NCBI GenBank assembly: GCA_950295325.1
Contig: OX485803.1
Coordinates: 38,517,554-38,581,553, forward strand
Direction of reading: 5' to 3'
Source: Polytrichum commune
Lineage: Eukaryota; Streptophyta; Polytrichopsida; Polytrichales; Polytrichaceae
DNA length: 64,000 bases
The notes beneath the pieces were generated by a model, which worked only from the letters and a program-made list of their open reading frames with translations, was not told the origin of the DNA and searched no databases. Positions 49,098 to 59,777 of this stretch are shown here, piece by piece. The translations under genes were made by a program, and so were the position numbers. Each line of letters begins with the position of its first letter. Position 1 is the stretch's first letter.

Positions 49098-50930
49098 GTT
49101 GAGGCTAAGATCTTCAGCAACCAATGCGTTGGCACTATTCCAGGGAAGCCAGTGAAATTGACCATGGAGTCATACTTCCCAATTTTTATTTGTGAATTAA
49201 CTGACAATTTTGATCCCTATGCCTTGTGCAATTGACCTTTCACATTTCTAAGAGATAGGTGGTTGTCTCAAAATATGACATGAATCTATGTAGAGATTTT
49301 GCTATGTCATAATATGGAAGCAAAGGCTTCTATCCAAGCTTGGAACCAAGAAGCTATGAGTTGCAATCCTTGGTCGTTGACATGCATGACAAGGTGATGG
49401 TCTGACATAATTCATTCAGTTCCTCAGATTCAGTTTTGCACTTCTCATCTGCTGTCAGTCTGTCAACAATAGAAATAGTAGCTCTAAAATGTAAACTCCT
49501 AGATATTGCTTGAATTGGACAGTTTGGCTTGCTGGAAAGTCAAAGTTTGTCTGAAGCAAAATTATAGTCTTTCATTTATAGATTAGTACATGTGCTCATT
49601 GTATTTGAACTTAATGGTAACTATTGAAATTTGCCTGACATCATATCCAAGTGAAAATTGTTGAGGGGTCCATGGGAATCTGCTTATACTTGAAGATGTT
49701 CACAAGTCTGTCTTCCTAACCTCTAATAGTGAAAATTTATCATTGTATGAAAGTCAAATGTGGGATTACAAGTGTCCAATTGAGTGCATTAGACACTTCA
49801 CATCAAACTTTATTCTTGGCCTCGACTCTTCTAGCTTGTTATGACAACTTTGAGGTGACTAATACAAACCCGAACCATGTGGGAATAAGTTATGTACACA
49901 TAAGGCAGACAGTACAAAAACAAACACCCTAGAATTTTGCACAATAAGTCATGATTTTGAGAATGTCCACAACCATAACACGAGGCTCCTGCCTTAGTTT
50001 TGGACCATCTACCAATTAAACTTTTAAACTCTTATGACTTTCAGCTATGGAATTCAAATGAAACATACTATGGGCCCTGGTGCATTGGAATCCCCTTTGC
50101 ATCACTGATAATTTTTTTTTAAATTGACTATAGTTTTATAAAATAGCATCCATATCAATTAGCACGTAAAAGTTAAGGTACTAGCACCATGTACCTTAGT
50201 ATGTGGAAGTCCATCCATTTGCAATCACCACCCCATTTTTGTTATGTAGGCCAACCTATTTCCACGCAGCACAAATGTCAACCTTTGATCAGCATGACAT
50301 GTCATGATTGAAATCCAACTTAGCCAAATATCAGTTGCTTAGTTGACAACTGGGTTAAAATTACAAGCACATTTAGGTGCCACAATTATTGATGATGAGA
50401 ATTAATGTTCTCGGTTTTGTAATTTATTGGTGATTGGAAAGAGGGAGCCTATATTGTGACTATACGTCGAAGAGAGAATCCACTTGAAACAAATCATAGT
50501 ACGTTGGTTATTGCCAAAAATATTATGAAAAAAATCATAAATTGATTTTAATTTGTATTTATCTTACATGGACAATTTTTTTCTCTTATCACACCTAAAC
50601 TGTATATATATATATGCTTAATTGGTTGGGAGTGGGTTGGCTACCTTATGTCCAATGATTGTCAATATCTCACCAATCAACGATTATCTTGAGGTGCACG
50701 ATTGTCAACAACAATTTTAATATGATATAATAATTTTAACAAAACAATAAAACAATAAAATAATATGCAGAATATAAAATATGAAGCCGAATATCATATA
50801 ATATGAAAAATATAATATAATATACATACGAGTGACGAAGAACTGGATATGTGTATAAATGTATACAATAAGTGTCCAAGAATTGTACAGGGAACTATAA
50901 ACAAAGATCTAATATGTAGATCTAACGTGT
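49098..50930. other. RRP9 3' flank and intergenic DNA
   Basis: AT-rich sequence with no recognisable gene or bounded repeat. The first few hundred bases presumably include the RRP9 3' UTR. Confidence 0.4.
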
Positions 50931-50935
50931 CGCCT

Positions 50936-52759
50936 CTAGTCAGCTTCGTACAGGCCAACAAAATGGTGCACTATGCCTACGTGATCGGTATAGATGCCTA
51001 CACGTGGCATATACCGAGCGTTGTAGGCGCTCCTAAGCGCTAGCCCGAGCTCTGTCTGATCCATAACTCTACCTCTGACACCCCATTCCGTATGATCCAG
51101 GAAATCCTGGATCAGAGGTCGGATGTCGGGGGCATCCAACTCCATCCCATTGTATCTAAACTCTAAGTCGTTGCCGACCTCCACCATCATCGTATCCGCC
51201 GCTACCGCCACCACCGCTCAGTCGCGAGCTTGTACTAGCTGCCTATCCATGTACCTCCCGTTCCAGTGAAACACTTGACGGGCGAGCGCCAAGGCGTTGA
51301 CAATCTCCACTGGAGGACGTTATTCGTACCTCCCATACAACATCTGGGCCAGTCCTGCCACCAATTCTGAGCAAGATTCGAGCATGCTGTCGAAAGATAA
51401 TTCGCGCATTACGAACAACCCCTAACACCGACTTTACTCTACCAAGCCTAAACAGATCGTGCTCACTACAGAGTTGTCATCCATCGACGATGTACTCCGT
51501 ATGTACCGTAAGCTCGATCCTATCCCCTCCTATCCAACCAACGCGCACCTCGTGTGGCATGTCGGTCCGGCGCTGCACCATATTTTGCAGTTGTCTGGCC
51601 CTATTGCGCATTGTGTGTGTCGTCAACGGCACATCATCGAGTGCGTGCTGAGGGATACACAACAAGATGTTGTGTATCAACTCCTGGAAAACCTTGATCT
51701 TCGACAAGCGAAAGTTGTGCAAAGGTCTACACTCTACGGACCCAAACCCCTCCTCGTTGCACATCTCGTGCACCGAGGCCTGTCTGAACCGACGCGCATT
51801 GTGCTGCTCGTCGCTGAAAGAGCAGCACTGCGTCGATCGGGTACCGCATCTCATAATCAAATAGGTTGCGACTGGTCAGAACCGTCGCACCCATCTGATC
51901 GCGGTACCTACGGATGAAGGAGTCTATCACCGGCTCGACGTTCGGGATAAATATCCTCATCCCAAAAAATGAGACCCTACACATTCGGGCCCCCAATGTG
52001 TACAAGACCTTCGACATCGCTGGGACGGGACGTTGATCCGACTCGTCGACAATGTGAAGTTGTCCGACAAGCATGTCAGCGTTAGCCCAAATTCGATGCG
52101 CAGCGTGTCGACTAGGATGTGACTCCGCAGTCAGGATTGTTCTCATCGCTGCGACTCGCGTGTGACTATAGTGTCTGAGATGACGTGGACCCAGTCACAA
52201 AACTTTGGAAGATCCCGGACGAGGATCTTCCGGCACGCCGAACGTGCCATGATGCCGAACATCGTTGGAAGGTCCAGCGTCAACATCGTGACGCAGGCGG
52301 TGACAAGATTGAGGCTCAATGGGTCGTTCGCCCCCGAATCCTCTGTGTTGGGCCCACAGAGCGGGAGAAAACGCATCCATTTCGCAAACTTGTCCCCGTC
52401 AACAATGTACGGGGATACAGACGTCGTACCGCTGCCCCCGGGATAGGGCGGGCAGACGGCATGGACTCCGGACTGGGAGCAACTCGCGTCGGACGAGCAC
52501 CTGTGACCTCGTCCAACGAACTGCTCGCACCTAAGACAAGTATGTTGCGCTTATAAGGTGCGCAAGGACGTTCCAGATTGACTCTGATTCCCTCCCTGAT
52601 TGCAGAGGGCTGCGAGAAGGGAGCCTGAGACTCTCTGTGATAAGGTGGCCGAGCCCCGTCGTCATCCGAGCCTAAAAGCTCGATAATAGGGTTTAACGGC
52701 CTAACGGGACGGGGCTGGACCTCGTCATCCGAGTTGTTAAGCTCGATGACGTGACTCAT
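50936..52759 (-). pseudogene. Broken gene of unknown family in a GC/CpG-richer island
   Basis: About 1.8 kb on the minus strand is markedly richer in GC and CpG than its flanks. It shows protein-like sequence that moves between frames several times, so it is broken. The likely start is Met at 52759 (MSHVIELNNSDDE). The N-terminal part has two short hydrophobic-acidic motifs, HVIELNNSDDE and PIIELLGSDDD, that look like SUMO-interacting motifs, then a Pro/Arg-rich stretch. Later parts include MRFLPLCGPNTEDSGANDPL, KILVRDLPKFCDWVHVI, RVSFFGMRIFIPNVEPVIDS, RNLFDYEMRYPIDAVLLF and FQELIHNILLCIPQHALDDV, which look like a folded protein. I do not recognise the family. It could be a captured viral or other foreign gene, or a host family. 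Confidence 0.45.
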
Positions 52760-53707
52760 CTCGCGCACTCCTAGCCTCCAGTCTATCCCACTAGACAAAT
52801 CTATCCGAAACACCCCGAATCGACTCAAAAAGTACGAAAAACGGACAAAATATGACCTGGAAAACATACACAACACATTCAACAAAAATTTCAAAATTCA
52901 AAATTACATTATGTTACGCTCGTTGCGAGCGTGCGACTACTTGTTGCTTTCATTACAACTGCTTACTACATATTACAACTTGCTTATCTTAAACTGACAT
53001 CCTATATGTATGAATTTTTTTTTATTGAAAACTGTAAAAAAAAAATTGACCTTAAATTTTGACCATTTAAAGCTTTGATTGAAGGTCCACATTTTCCATA
53101 CCTCCTACATACAACTTCCACGAAATACATTTCATGTCATCTTATGGTGTACTTATGAGATTAGGGTCCACTTTATTGGGTATAAACCATAGTTGGTGTG
53201 GTATGTATGTGAATGCATGTTATTAATAATCAACATGAGTAACTGGTATCAAAGAACCTACCGAGGGATATGAAAATTGTAGTACTAGTCAAATATTGAT
53301 ATTGGTTGGTATGTCAAAGTGAGAGTATCTTTGTATACCCGTTATGCCCCTCCCCACCTAACTTTAATAAAGCCTAAAAGTTAATTTTTAAAACACGGCC
53401 TCCACACCATCGACATTATCTAGTTGAGCCTAGTTGGCAAATGATATGGCGTGGCTGGTTTTAGCCCCAAGCACCGACCCTCTCATTGGTACCTAGACAT
53501 GAGGCAAGAATATAGGACTTTTAAAAATGTCGCCTCCTGCTCTTGTGATTGGTTGTTTTTTAGTCTTAGCTATAAGAACACGAGGAACTCCATTAATAAA
53601 AACCGATGGTAAGATAGATGAGTAGTAAGGTATTTGGGGATGGGACAAAAACTATCCAACATTTATTGTTTGGTAGATAAACCATGAATATGTGTGAAAG
53701 CTATTTG
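52760..53707. other. Intergenic between unknown gene and copia element
   Basis: No gene is seen. A short perfect stem (CGCTCG/CGAGCG) lies at about 52916-52930, just upstream of the broken gene on its strand. Beyond about 52990 the sequence is AT-rich. Confidence 0.4.
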
Positions 53708-53712
53708 ACTAA

Positions 53713-54110
53713 TATTAGTGCATTGTAATTAATTGTGATTAGTCAATAGAATGCCACATTAGCAGTATTATTTAGCTACGCAGATACCCTTACAAGATGC
53801 CACGTCATCACGGTGTTCATGAGGTAACTAATTTACAAAGAGTTCTTTTGGAACCTTCCGACATCTTTCATGAATCTTTGAAGCATCTTCGACATGCCTC
53901 CGAGGTCTTACGCACCAAGAGCACCAAGAGTAGTAGCTGTAGCAAGTCGTTTTATCAGTTAGTCGTACACAATAGAGTTACAAAGTTCACAAGCAGATAG
54001 ACAATCTTCTTGTATGTTTACCTAGACGATGCAATAAAGAACTATTGCTCCACCATTACTATGTGTACACTCGAAATAGATTGTGCTTGCTTAAACCTAT
54101 GGAGTCTACA
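53713..54110 (+). repeat. 5' LTR of the copia element
   Basis: 398 bp, beginning TATTAGTGCATTG and ending GGAGTCTACA. The start follows the ACTAA target duplication and the end abuts the primer-binding site. Confidence 0.9.
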
Positions 54111-54123
54111 GGTTATGGGCCCA
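54111..54123 (+). other. Primer-binding site, initiator tRNA-Met anticodon arm type
   Basis: GGTTATGGGCCCA directly after the 5' LTR is complementary to TGGGCCCATAACC, the anticodon arm of eukaryotic initiator tRNA-Met. This is the internal (half-tRNA) priming known from copia-group elements, not the 3'-end priming of most plant elements. Confidence 0.65.
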
Positions 54124-57100
54124 CCTCGCCGTAGAGGTTAAAGATTCAAGGGTTTTGTAACAACAAGAGAAAAAAGATGAAGGAGGGAGGCATAGGATCA
54201 GTTTACAAGTTCACGGGGAAGAACTTCAACTTATGAAAACACGAACTTCGAATTGCGCCTGATGGACGAGACATTTTCACAATAGTTGACGGAATTGAGG
54301 CGCTCGCTAACGCTGCAGATAAAGATGCATGGAAGAAGAAATACAATATTGCCAAATGGATCATCTCCACATTAGTAGATATGGAGCACCTCATGATGAT
54401 TATCAACTGCAAAATATTAGCTTAAATGTGGAAGAGGTTAATATGCATTCATGAACAAGTGTCAGCCGAGAGCATTTTCATGTTGATTCAACAGTTCGTT
54501 GACTACAAATTCTGCAAGGGAGATAGTATTGCTACACATGTAGCTAAGATTGAGATGATGGCTTAGAGTCTTGAGGACATTGGACAGAAGATGTCAGAGG
54601 AATAAATTATCAATAAATTGATCATCAACTTGCGAGTGAGTATAGACATGTCCTTACCGCCTGGAAAAGCATGCTAGCAAATCAAAAGACTAGAAAGATT
54701 GTGATAATGAGAGTATTTGAAGAGGAAGTCATGAACAAGATGGTAAGAACCAGAGAGAGCGAAGAAATCGACAGTGCATTGTTAGTACAAAATAAAAGAG
54801 GAGATGAGCACACATGAGTAGACACAAAACACAAATACAACAATGAGCGCATCAAAGACATGAAGAAGAAGTCTAGATGTCATGGTTGTGGAGAAGTTGG
54901 ACATTGGTGGCAAGATGACATATGTTCAAGAAAAGACATCAAAATGTATGGTCACAAAGGACCTGAGACAAACAAGAGTGCAACAAAAGTAACATAGTCA
55001 AAGTATATTGTCGCTCTAGTCACACAGTTGATGCTACGAACTTCATTGTCGGAAGCATTAATTACAAAAGATGATAGTGAAGAAATATGGTACGCCAATG
55101 CTAGAGCCATAGAGCACATGTCCGATAACCGCGATGCTTTCATAAATTTCAAGGAGATACCCAAAGGCACATGGCTAGTGGCCATTGCAAATGAGCAGAA
55201 TCTATGGGTATTAGGCAGGGGAGACATCAAAATCAACAGAAGAGTGCATGACCAATGGCTAGATGGAACTCTACATAATGTATTGTACATTCTTGATCTC
55301 ATAACTAATCTATTTTCCATTGGAAGAGCTGCAGACAAAGGAATAATTATTATCTATAGGAAGAACACTTGTCAAATGATTGGTGACAATGGAAATGGAG
55401 ACATAATTTTGACAGGAATACGCACATGGAGTAGTTTATACAAATTGCAAATGAAGGCAATAGTTATGAATGAGGAAGCATCATGCGCCTACCAGGTCTC
55501 CTAAGTCAAATAAGCATGAAGAGACTGCCAAATCTAGCAAATAGGGAGAGAAACACTTCACCAAACGGCCAAAGATCGATAATATTGAGTTATGGCATCA
55601 TCGGTTTTGCCACATCAACTCACACACACTACGACAAACTGAGAAGTTTTAACCCGTATGAAGCAACTATGGTCATTGATGAAGCAATAGCTTAATGTTA
55701 ATATCCAAAGGATTAAGACAAATCAAGGGGGGAATTTAAGAACCATCAATTTGAAAGTTACACCTAGGAGAAAGGTATTATACATGAGTTTTTTGCCGCA
55801 TATGCATAAGAGCATAATTATTTTTTAGAGCGCAACAATAACACCATTGTGGAAGCCACAAGGAGTATGCTCCACTCCTGAGACTTACATTTGACGCTTT
55901 GGGCCGAGGCCGCTAGCACAACAATGTTTGTATGGAATCGCACAGTCAACATGCAGCTAGAAAACACTACCCCATTTGAACAAATGTTCAAACAAACACC
56001 AGACGTGTTTTATTTTAGAGCATTCGGTAGTGATGCCTATCTTCACATCCTAGAATATAGAACCAAGTTAGACGCTAAGAGTCAAAAACTTATCCTAGTA
56101 GGGTATGATCAAAAGGGGAGAGCCTTTGGAATCCCAGTACCAAGAGGATTTCAGTTGGAGTAGATATTGTCATACATGAAACTCTGGGTATTCAAACCGG
56201 GGAATTCATGTCCACATCCACAGAACCCCATCCCAAAAGTATTACAGTTTTCATCTCCAACCCTCGGCTTACACCAGCAGACTCAAGCTCTAATGCAAAC
56301 TTATCTACATTGAGTGACAAACCTAGTGTAGGCATGCCATCTTTAAGTGAAGGCTCAAAAGAAACACAAGGAGACAATATATACCTCAAGAATCAACTCA
56401 AGAATTAGATGCAAGCTCCAAGACCAACTGAGTACTATTTGCTTCACCTAGTCAAATCTTGGAAATATTAGTAGCACCATTACAGGGAGAGATCGTGGTT
56501 CCACCTCACTTTGATTCAGATTCACCATCATCCAACACCCCAGCGACTCCATCTAACATGAGTGAATCCGATGAACGAGCACATGAAGTCAACAACTCAG
56601 ATGAAGAAGACATAGGATTTAGACTCAAACCTCGAAGCAGAAATTTCTCCACTCCGATATGGCGATTGGGTTAAGTATGATGACAACAAAAGCAAAGTTG
56701 GATATGCTACATATATTGTTGTGAAATCAAAAAGGATCCATGAGCCCAAAACATACAAGAAAGCAATGAATTCACCACAAGCCCAACAATGGCAAAATGC
56801 AATGGCAAAAAAATTTGCATCTTTATTAGCAAATAAAACCTGAATCCTGAAGCCTATACTTGAAGGAAGAAAAGCAATCAAGTGCAAGTGGTTTTATAAG
56901 GTCAAATACAAACCATCAGGAGAAGTCGAACGATTTAAAGCCCGACTTGTAGCAAAAGGGTTTTCACATGTAGCAGGGGTAGATTTCTTTGAGACTTATG
57001 CACCCGTTATCAAGTATGACGTTGTTCGAGCTGTGTTTGTTATAAGCAAAAAACATGGAATGTTCAAAGCATAGTTCGACGTATGCACTGCATACCTAAA

Positions 57101-57199
57101 TGTTGACCTTATGGATATTATCTTCATGGAACAACCTAAAGGATTTGAAGACTCTCAGTGGCCTTTCTACATGTGCCTCCTACTCAAAAGTCTATATGG

Positions 57200-57295
57200 T
57201 ATCCTATTGCCCAGAGGGCAATAGTTCTTTGCCAAGACGAACAGACACTCTATTCACGCCGGTCCTATAAAAGGATTGGAGTTTTTATCTATCTA
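57200..57295 (+). mobile_element. 96-bp LINE-tail mini-element inside the copia RT region
   Basis: The insertion is flanked by the 9-bp duplication TCTATATGG (57191-57199 and 57296-57304). It comprises a perfect 9-bp stem CTATTGCCC/GGGCAATAG (57204-57212 with 57216-57224), the block ACGAACAGACACTCTATTCAC without its first or last base (about 57238-57257), a second stem CCGGTCCT/AGGATTGG with two G-U pairs (57259-57266 with 57272-57279), and a TCTA-repeat tail. These match in order the 3' ends of LINE-A, -B and -C. It is either an extreme 5' truncation of such a LINE or a SINE-like parasite of it. Confidence 0.8.
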
Positions 57296-57698
57296 TCTAT
57301 ATGGTCTGAAACAGAGTGCAAGACGTTGGAACAAAACTTTTGACAAGTTTGCACAACAATTTGACCTACTACCGAGTATTGCCGATCCTTGTGTATACTA
57401 CAATAAGGATATCACCCATCTTGACAAAGTGGAAACGATCCTTGGGATACTTGTGGATGATGATATTGTTTGTTCCACAAATGCAGAGAAGCTTGAGGAT
57501 ATTCTGCAATGTCTGGACAAAGTCTTCAAGATTACAAGGGGCAACATGGGATACTACATAGGCATGGAAGTCTATCAATCTCAACACATAGGGATTACTT
57601 TTCTACATCAGCACATGTATATACAACATACCTTTGAGCGCTTCGGTATGGCTGATTCCTACAACATTGAGTACTCCAGCAGATCCAAATGTTACCCT

Positions 57699-58105
57699 CA
57701 TGGGGGGATCACTCCATTGTCAAGTTGAACACCACATGCGACCAAACAAAATCTTCTTTTGGTAAGTTGCACCACCAAAATGGGTCAAATTTTTATCAAT
57801 TTTTTTTCATAAGTAGATATACACAGTACCTATGACATAGTTAAAAGTAGTAACTAAATTTGATGATTTGTTTTTTCATAAAACATACCGTTTCTAACTA
57901 GAATGACACAAAATTGAACTAAAACAATTACTAAAAAAATAAAGATGACTAAAAATTTCAAAAAAATATACAATAGATACTATCAATGGTTATGTATATG
58001 TAGAAAAATATCATAAATTTTAAAATTATGTATGGCATGTAATATAGGGGTAGCAAACTTTGTCCGCACTTGGTGTCAACTTGACAATGAAGTGACCTCC
58101 CCGTG
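57699..58105. mobile_element. hAT-type MITE inside the copia element
   Basis: 407 bp with inverted ends CATGGGGGGATCACTCCATT and, on the other strand, CACGGGGAGGTCACTTCATT, extending to about 30-35 bp. It is flanked by an 8-bp duplication GTTACCCT (57691-57698 and 58106-58113). An 8-bp duplication with CA-plus-G-rich termini is typical of hAT elements. The AT-rich interior encodes nothing. Confidence 0.7.
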
Positions 58106-58188
58106 GTTACCCTCTCAATTGTGGCTGATGACTCAGAGGAAACATAGATGTTTGATGTTCCTTACAAGGAAGCCAGTGGATGCCTAAT

Positions 58189-58413
58189 CACTAGAAGAAA
58201 TCTTGTCCATTTCAACCGGCCTTGCGACTAGGCCATCACAACTCGCACCCAAAAAATGCATAAACAAATCAATTTGGTTGGCAACCGGGGGGGCACCCTC
58301 CATGGGTACACCACGGGTACCTTCCGGGTGCCAACAAATTGATTTGTTTATGCATTTTTTGGGTGCACGAGTCGCGATGGCCTCGGTTGAAATGGACAAG
58401 ATTTCTTCTAGTG
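58189..58413. mobile_element. CACTA-type fold-back MITE inside the copia element
   Basis: 225 bp beginning CACTAGAAGAAATCTTG and ending with its inverse complement, flanked by a 3-bp duplication AAT (58186-58188 and 58414-58416). Both are CACTA-family traits. The two arms, each about 100 bp, pair almost end to end, leaving only a short centre near 58300, so the RNA would be a long hairpin. It encodes no protein. Confidence 0.85.
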
Positions 58414-59676
58414 AATGTTCATTTCGCTACTCACTTGACCGGATATTACCTATGCGGTAAATCATGCTGCCAAATTTTGTGAGAAACCCCAACAAATTCA
58501 CTGGACAACAGTCAAGAGGATTCTACGCTACCTACATGGTACATTAGATTTCGGCATTGTCTATCAACGACAATCATCACCCACACAACTCAAAGGGTTT
58601 TGTGATGCTGACTATGGAGGGGATATTGACACTCGCAGATCGCGATCTGGATACATTTTCAAGCCCGGTTCCGGACTCATCGCTTGGAGCTATCAGGGAC
58701 AGAAATGCACTGCCCAATCCACCACTAAGGCAAATTATATTGCTGCATGCATGGCTACCCAAAAAGCCATTTGGTTACAACGATTGCTAAACAATATTGG
58801 TTGCACTCAGATGGAGCCAACACCATTGCTCGGAGACAATCAAAGTGCCATCCGCTTAGTCAAAAACCCATAATACCACAAACGCACCAAACACATCGAT
58901 ATTCAGTATCATTTCATTCGAGAGAAGTTTGAGAATGGGGAGATTGACATTTCCTACATCTCCACCAATCACCAGCTAGCAGATATTGTGACCAAAGCAT
59001 TACCTTGTGACAAGTTTGAAAGATTTTGCAACAACCTCCCAATGGCATCACTCAAGGATATACAAGCTCTACCAGACATCAACACAAGAGAGGTTTCGAA
59101 GACTTAGCTCTAAGGAACACATGCAATTTTGGGAGCTTCTATAGCCAACACCAACATGAAGCAGTGGGAGTTCCTACATTTCACTCTGACAAATCACATA
59201 CAGACTTACTCCAGACATCGCCACTGACTTCACTCACACTCGCACTTCAGCTTCATATAAGCTAGCAGTTACATTTTTTTTTCAAACTTTCTTTTCAACT
59301 TGCCTGTCTTTTAGGTTTTGTCACAGTATTTACATCACTTTCTTATCATTACTTGTGATTATGTTACCATCATTACATCTAGATCATGTTTTGTCATCAT
59401 TAATTATGATTGACAAGGGAGAGTATTACGGCAATGCAACCACTTAATTAATTAGCAAGTGGGGGTATTAGTGCATTGTAATTAATTGTGATTAGTCAAT
59501 AAGATGCCACATTAGCAATATTATCTAGCTAGGCAGTTACCCTTACAAGATGCCACGTCATCACGGTGTTCACGAGGTAACTAACTAATGAAGAGTTCTT
59601 TTGGAACCTTCCAACCTCTTTCATGAATCTTCGAAGCATCTTCGACCGGCCTCCGAGTACTCATGCACCAAGAGCA

Positions 59677-59777
59677 GAGAAAGAGAGAAGAGAAGAAACG
59701 TTGGTCCTTATGGGATCAATGTGATTGAAATGCCCGTTTGACCCACCCTTGTTATTATGCCCACTGGGCATAATAAC
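59677..59777 (-). other. LINE-C 3'-terminal hairpin module and tail
   Basis: Read on the minus strand: a 13-bp perfect palindromic stem GTTATTATGCCCA/TGGGCATAATAAC (59777-59765 with 59763-59751), a spacer resembling the family block (CAAACGGGCATTTCAATCAC), a second stem TTGATCC/GGACCAA (59719-59713 with 59707-59701), and a TTTCTTCTCTTC tail to 59677. This is the short, two-hairpin form also seen in the 96-bp element. Confidence 0.7.
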
